NCBI GenBank assembly: GCA_020721745.1
Contig: DYMC01000103.1
Coordinates: 1-8,668 of the forward strand
Origin: Lentisphaera sp.
GTDB taxonomy: Bacteria > Verrucomicrobiota > Lentisphaeria > Victivallales > GWF2-50-93
Length of the DNA: 8,668 nucleotides
Direction of reading: 5' to 3'
Below, piece by piece: positions 6,741-8,668 of the stretch. Each line of letters begins with the position of its first letter. Within the stretch, counting starts at the first letter, position 1. The notes beneath the pieces were generated by a model, which saw only the letters and a list, made by a program, of their open reading frames with translations, did no database searches and had not been told where the DNA came from. Position numbers and translations under genes: made by a program.

Positions 6741-6881
6741 ATGAGAATCTGCAAAAAAAAACTGCTTCTGACTCTCGTGCTGGCCGCAATGGCGATACTG
6801 CTGGCAGGAGGAATTGATCTGGCATTCTCCATGCTGCGGTTCCCGAATGTCGGTTTCGGCCAAGAAATCATCCTAAATTAA
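6741..6881 (+). CDS. Possible 46-aa small membrane or secreted peptide
   Basis: I do not recognise this peptide. It starts MRICKKKLLLTLVL, a basic N-terminus followed by a continuous hydrophobic stretch (about residues 8-23, rich in Leu and Ala), and ends in a short polar tail, FGQEIILN. That pattern fits a single transmembrane helix or an uncleaved signal peptide; there is no lipobox cysteine. It lies 45 nt after the phosphoesterase stop, in the same frame, so readthrough of that TGA would add 15 plus 46 residues. No good ribosome binding site precedes the ATG. The hydrophobic run in an otherwise ordinary stretch is the only support, so this may not be a real gene. Confidence 0.35.
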   Translation: MRICKKKLLLTLVLAAMAILLAGGIDLAFSMLRFPNVGFGQEIILN

Positions 6882-6884
6882 GCA

Positions 6885-6982
6885 GTTGGCCGCATTTGTC
6901 GCAGATACGAGGCAGCAAGACGAAGCTGTAGTAACTACTGCAAGTCGCAGCTAACGAAGTAGATGTGGCAAATGCGGCCAAC
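6885..6982. repeat. 98-nt long imperfect palindrome with 14-bp perfect arms
   Basis: GTTGGCCGCATTTG (6885-6898) is the exact reverse complement of CAAATGCGGCCAAC (6969-6982). Five more pairs follow inward on plus-strand RNA if two G-U pairs are allowed (6899-6903 with 6964-6968), giving a stem near 19 bp. The 60-nt centre contains smaller complementary blocks such as GTAGT/ACTAC and AGCTG/CAGCT. It looks like a unit-length structured repeat of the REP/MITE kind or a structured RNA. Only one copy is in the window, so dispersal cannot be shown. Confidence 0.6.
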
Positions 6983-6994
6983 CCCGAAGGGGTT
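6980..6994. repeat. Small GC-rich hairpin abutting the long palindrome
   Basis: AACCCC (6980-6985) and GGGGTT (6989-6994) pair around a 3-nt GAA loop. The left arm overlaps the last bases of the 98-nt palindrome, so the two structures compete or form parts of one element. No T run follows on the plus strand, so it is a poor terminator for the upstream plus-strand genes. Confidence 0.45.
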
Positions 6995-7003
6995 GAAAAT
7001 CGC

Positions 7004-7031
7004 AAAAAAGTCGTCAACCCAAAAGGTTGAC
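7004..7031 (-). terminator. Candidate intrinsic terminator for the deacetylase transcript
   Basis: GTCAACC (7013-7019) and GGTTGAC (7025-7031) form a 7-bp perfect stem with a 5-nt loop. On the minus strand it is followed, after GAC, by six T residues (7009-7004), as in a Rho-independent terminator. It lies about 210 nt past the deacetylase stop, rather far, so an earlier end is possible at the AT-rich hairpin near 7074-7098. Confidence 0.45.
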
Positions 7032-7240
7032 AGATCAAAAAATATAACAACTTAATTATCATAAACTTAAGTAAAAAAGCGATTTTTAACTGCTTTTTCT
7101 AGGTTCAGACGTTCTTTCCAGTCATATTCGATTCTTGCATCACCCACTCAAAACTCGAAAGAGGCAAATAAATATGGCTTCATTGCTTAGAATCTTTTCA
7201 GTTGGTCATTGCTCGAAATTTAGACCGACTGTCAGGAATT

Positions 7241-7984
7241 TCAAATGGAGAGGGGGGATATTTCGAACGCTTCTGCGAATTCGTAGCCAAGGTCGAGTTC
7301 CGATGCAATTTTGCGGTTGACCTCCAGTATTCTCTCATCAAAACCTATGCCTCTGCTGTGCAGATTGCGCTGATGCTGGGTGTCATGAAACCTGAGGAGC
7401 TGTGCCTTCCATTCGGCATCAGGCCTGCCGAACCCGGTATAGGCATCAATCCTGATTCGGATGGTCTTGGGATCCTTGATGAGGAAGGCGGTGAGGGTAA
7501 AATCCGCCGCCTTTGCCATCTTTGCGAGCATCGAATAGACCCTCCGATGTCCGGTGTTTGTGTCGTTCCCGTGGGGCAGAAATACGATGTCCGGCCGGAT
7601 CTTGAAGACATGCTCCCTAATCCTGGCCAGATTGGGCCCGTCTTCAATTACCGCCTGGTTCTCGTCCTCCCGGAGATCCATGAATGTGAGCCTTTCATCA
7701 GGCAGGCCGAAGAAACGACAACTGGCCCGTTGCTCCTTTTCCCTTACGGCGGCTTTCAGCTCCCTGTCCGGCGATGAGCAATAACTGTCTTCGACCCCGC
7801 TCCCGGTCCGGAGGACAAGAGCATGTATAAGGTTCCCATTGTCCCTGAAATGCCTGAGAGTCACCCCGATGGCATCGAAATCATCGGGATGCGGGCAGAG
7901 GCATAGAACGACAAGATCCTTTGACAGCCCGAGTGCTGTCAGTGAAACGGGAGCATTCCGACCTATTAAATCTTTAAGTTCCAT
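7241..7984 (-). CDS. PIG-L/LmbE-family deacetylase
   Basis: A 247-aa protein of the zinc-dependent N-acetylglucosaminyl deacetylase family, whose members remove acetyl groups from N-acetylated sugars or their conjugates. The N-terminal strand LVVLCLCPHPDD carries the family motif, with His32 and Asp35 as expected metal ligands and Asp34 as expected base. The second motif HGNDTNTGHRRVY supplies His146. The residue after PHPDD is Phe where the family usually has Glu, so the motif is slightly atypical. No signal peptide is evident, implying a cytoplasmic substrate. The ATG at 7984 has only a weak GAAGAG nearby. The gene follows the degraded frame at 8023-8668 on the same strand by 38 nt, suggesting a former shared transcript, perhaps for sugar or glycoconjugate breakdown. 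The substrate is unknown. Confidence 0.88.
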   Translation of the reverse strand: MELKDLIGRNAPVSLTALGLSKDLVVLCLCPHPDDFDAIGVTLRHFRDNGNLIHALVLRTGSGVEDSYCSSPDRELKAAVREKEQRASCRFFGLPDERLTFMDLREDENQAVIEDGPNLARIREHVFKIRPDIVFLPHGNDTNTGHRRVYSMLAKMAKAADFTLTAFLIKDPKTIRIRIDAYTGFGRPDAEWKAQLLRFHDTQHQRNLHSRGIGFDERILEVNRKIASELDLGYEFAEAFEISPLSI

Positions 7985-8022
7985 ATCTCTTCAACGGTTC
8001 AGCAGTTTCGGTCGCAACGGAT

Positions 8023-8667
8023 TCAACTGAGTAGCGACTTCAGTGCGTAGATTTTTTCCTAGACCAATGTTTCATTGAACATGTATCCGAAGCCCTCCCC
8101 GTGGAAGCCCTGCCTGGCATCATTTTTTAGGACAGGGAGAATTTCTTCGATGTTTCTGATCTCATCATCTGCAATTTTCATAAATTCCTTAATGGACAGG
8201 CCGTTCCAGTTCTTTCTGAGCTTGTAGGCTCTATAAGTGTTCCATGCGCTTCTGAAAACATGACAGCATGTTTTCGCGGTGCCAAGCTCCTCGTCCTTAT
8301 GTGGCGACTGTGATTTGTCAAGCGCCTTCTCAAGGATTTCAAGCCCGGCCTTCCATTTCCTCCGGATAATGTCGAATCCCTCGATCACTTCGTCCAATGT
8401 ATATCCGTCAAGGGATTTTTCAAGAGAATCTCCGCTGATTTTGTCCAGTATCCATGATCTCCCGCATGGGATATCGTCCGGTGGACCGGGCCTGATCGGG
8501 TATGCGAGCGTATAGTTGACCGGCGAGCTGTACAGGAAGGGGATGGAGAAAGGATAATTGTCCATCGCCCCCGAAAGCTCTTGGTGTCACACCTGGGCTG
8601 TTAAAAAGAAGCCGCTTTTTTGATGTTTTCCGAAAAATATTTCACCGCAGAATTTTTCTGCTTTGTT
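8023..8667 (-). pseudogene. Probable degraded gene with two in-frame nonsense codons, 5' part outside the window
   Basis: Reading in the frame of the open stretch 8059-8565, translation stays open upstream to the window edge except for one TGA at 8587-8589. The residues on both sides read naturally (GFFLTAQV, stop, HQELSGAMDNYPF). Downstream, the TAG at 8059-8061 is followed in frame by EKIYALKSLLS and then TGA at 8023-8025, a plausible natural C-terminus. The MDNYPF methionine therefore looks internal rather than a true start. From memory, the pattern (YPFSIPFLYSSPVNY, then a helical part, ending near GFHGEGFGYMFN) recalls the C-terminal region of large uncharacterised, glycoside-hydrolase-like proteins of environmental bacteria; this is low-confidence inference. 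Other genes here end in TGA, so TGA reassignment is unlikely. Confidence 0.5.
8059..8565 (-). CDS. Hypothetical protein, likely C-terminal remnant
   Basis: I cannot assign this 168-aa product to a named family. It begins with an aromatic and proline-rich stretch (SIPFLYSSPVNYTLAYPIRPG) that looks like the interior of a folded domain rather than an N-terminus. A mostly helical, charged middle follows (about residues 55-140) with two cysteines (TCCHVF), ending in GFHGEGFGYMFNETLV. It has no signal peptide or transmembrane segment. No clear Shine-Dalgarno precedes the ATG (only GGGGGCG directly adjacent). It may be expressed as a short protein, but the sequence around it fits a larger gene broken by stop codons, described in the overlapping pseudogene entry. 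It lies directly upstream of the PIG-L-type deacetylase on the same strand. Confidence 0.55.
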   Translation of the reverse strand: MDNYPFSIPFLYSSPVNYTLAYPIRPGPPDDIPCGRSWILDKISGDSLEKSLDGYTLDEVIEGFDIIRRKWKAGLEILEKALDKSQSPHKDEELGTAKTCCHVFRSAWNTYRAYKLRKNWNGLSIKEFMKIADDEIRNIEEILPVLKNDARQGFHGEGFGYMFNETLV

Positions 8668-8668
8668 T

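Larger units (their letters stand above)
6882..7240. other. Non-coding gap with palindromic elements
   Basis: These 359 nt between the small plus-strand frame and the convergent deacetylase gene contain no convincing gene. The left part holds a 98-nt long inverted repeat and two short hairpins. The right part (about 7035-7240) is AT-rich, with a weak AAAAAGC/GCTTTTT hairpin (7074-7080/7092-7098) and nothing else I can assign. Short frames on both strands here follow the palindromes and have no domain character. Confidence 0.7.

Noticed and set aside
6695..6817. A 40-codon frame starting at the TGATG overlap with the phosphoesterase stop
   Set aside because: The overlap looks like translational coupling, but the product is polar and featureless, and it competes with the hydrophobic frame at 6741, which looks more like a protein.
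6885..6982. Possible integron attC site, because of the GTT/AAC ends and long imperfect stem
   Set aside because: attC sites begin with RYYYAAC and end with GTTRRRY. Here the ends are in the opposite arrangement (GTTGGCC...GGCCAAC), and there is no integrase or cassette gene.
6868..7062. A 64-codon minus-strand frame across the 98-nt palindrome
   Set aside because: Its reading follows the inverted repeats, and it has no ribosome binding site or domain. It is best seen as a by-product of the palindrome.
8647..8661. GCAGAA/TTCTGC hairpin with a T-rich tail on the plus strand
   Set aside because: No plus-strand gene precedes it, and it lies in the probable coding frame of the degraded minus-strand gene; the stem is short.
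8601..8666. A partial minus-strand frame ending KYFSENIKKAASF before a TAA at 8601-8603, as the end of another gene
   Set aside because: It is only 21 codons long at the window edge. The neighbouring frame that continues into the 168-aa open frame explains the region better, although this alternative cannot be fully excluded.

Overview
The window carries a compact set of bacterial genes at moderately high GC, with AT-richer, strongly palindromic gaps between them. The main landmark is a type IIA topoisomerase pair on the minus strand: a short GyrB/ParE-like subunit of about 600 aa followed 18 nt later by a GyrA/ParC-like subunit. Both look like the topoisomerase IV type typical of Bacteroidota, which also occurs as a second 'gyrase' pair in Chlamydiae and relatives. 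That type, together with the sequence style of the accessory genes, suggests a Bacteroidota or PVC-group bacterium (for example Lentisphaerota/Verrucomicrobiota). No rRNA or other decisive marker is present, so this is inference.

Layout. Positions 1-56 hold a hairpin that may end the first gene. A minus-strand RluA-family pseudouridine synthase occupies 57-1115. Positions 1116-1449 are non-coding and very rich in perfect inverted repeats; one encloses the pseudouridine synthase start codon. parC-like (1450-4035) and parE-like (4054-5853) lie upstream on the minus strand. A 107-nt divergent gap with a 12-bp perfect palindrome separates them from a plus-strand calcineurin-like phosphoesterase (5961-6695), which is followed by a possible 46-aa membrane or secreted peptide (6741-6881). 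Positions 6882-7240 are non-coding and hold a 98-nt long inverted repeat and smaller hairpins, one of which looks like a minus-strand terminator. A PIG-L/LmbE-type deacetylase (7241-7984) and an unassigned minus-strand reading frame (8059-8565) close the window.

How the genes relate. The two topoisomerase subunits should form one A2B2 enzyme for chromosome decatenation or relaxation. The pseudouridine synthase lies downstream on the same strand, behind a 334-nt structured leader, so co-transcription is possible but not shown. The last gene appears to be a decayed remnant: its frame continues in a protein-like way upstream through an in-frame TGA to the window edge and downstream through an in-frame TAG to a TGA at 8023. 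It lies directly upstream of the deacetylase and may once have formed a carbohydrate-related unit with it.

No CRISPR array, tRNA, rRNA, transposase or phage gene was seen. The points most worth a second look are the palindrome around the pseudouridine synthase start, the other two perfect inverted repeats in the same gap, the clamp-motif-like C-terminus of the ParC-like protein after a long disordered tail, the non-canonical quinolone-pocket residues in both topoisomerase subunits, and the double-nonsense gene at the right end.
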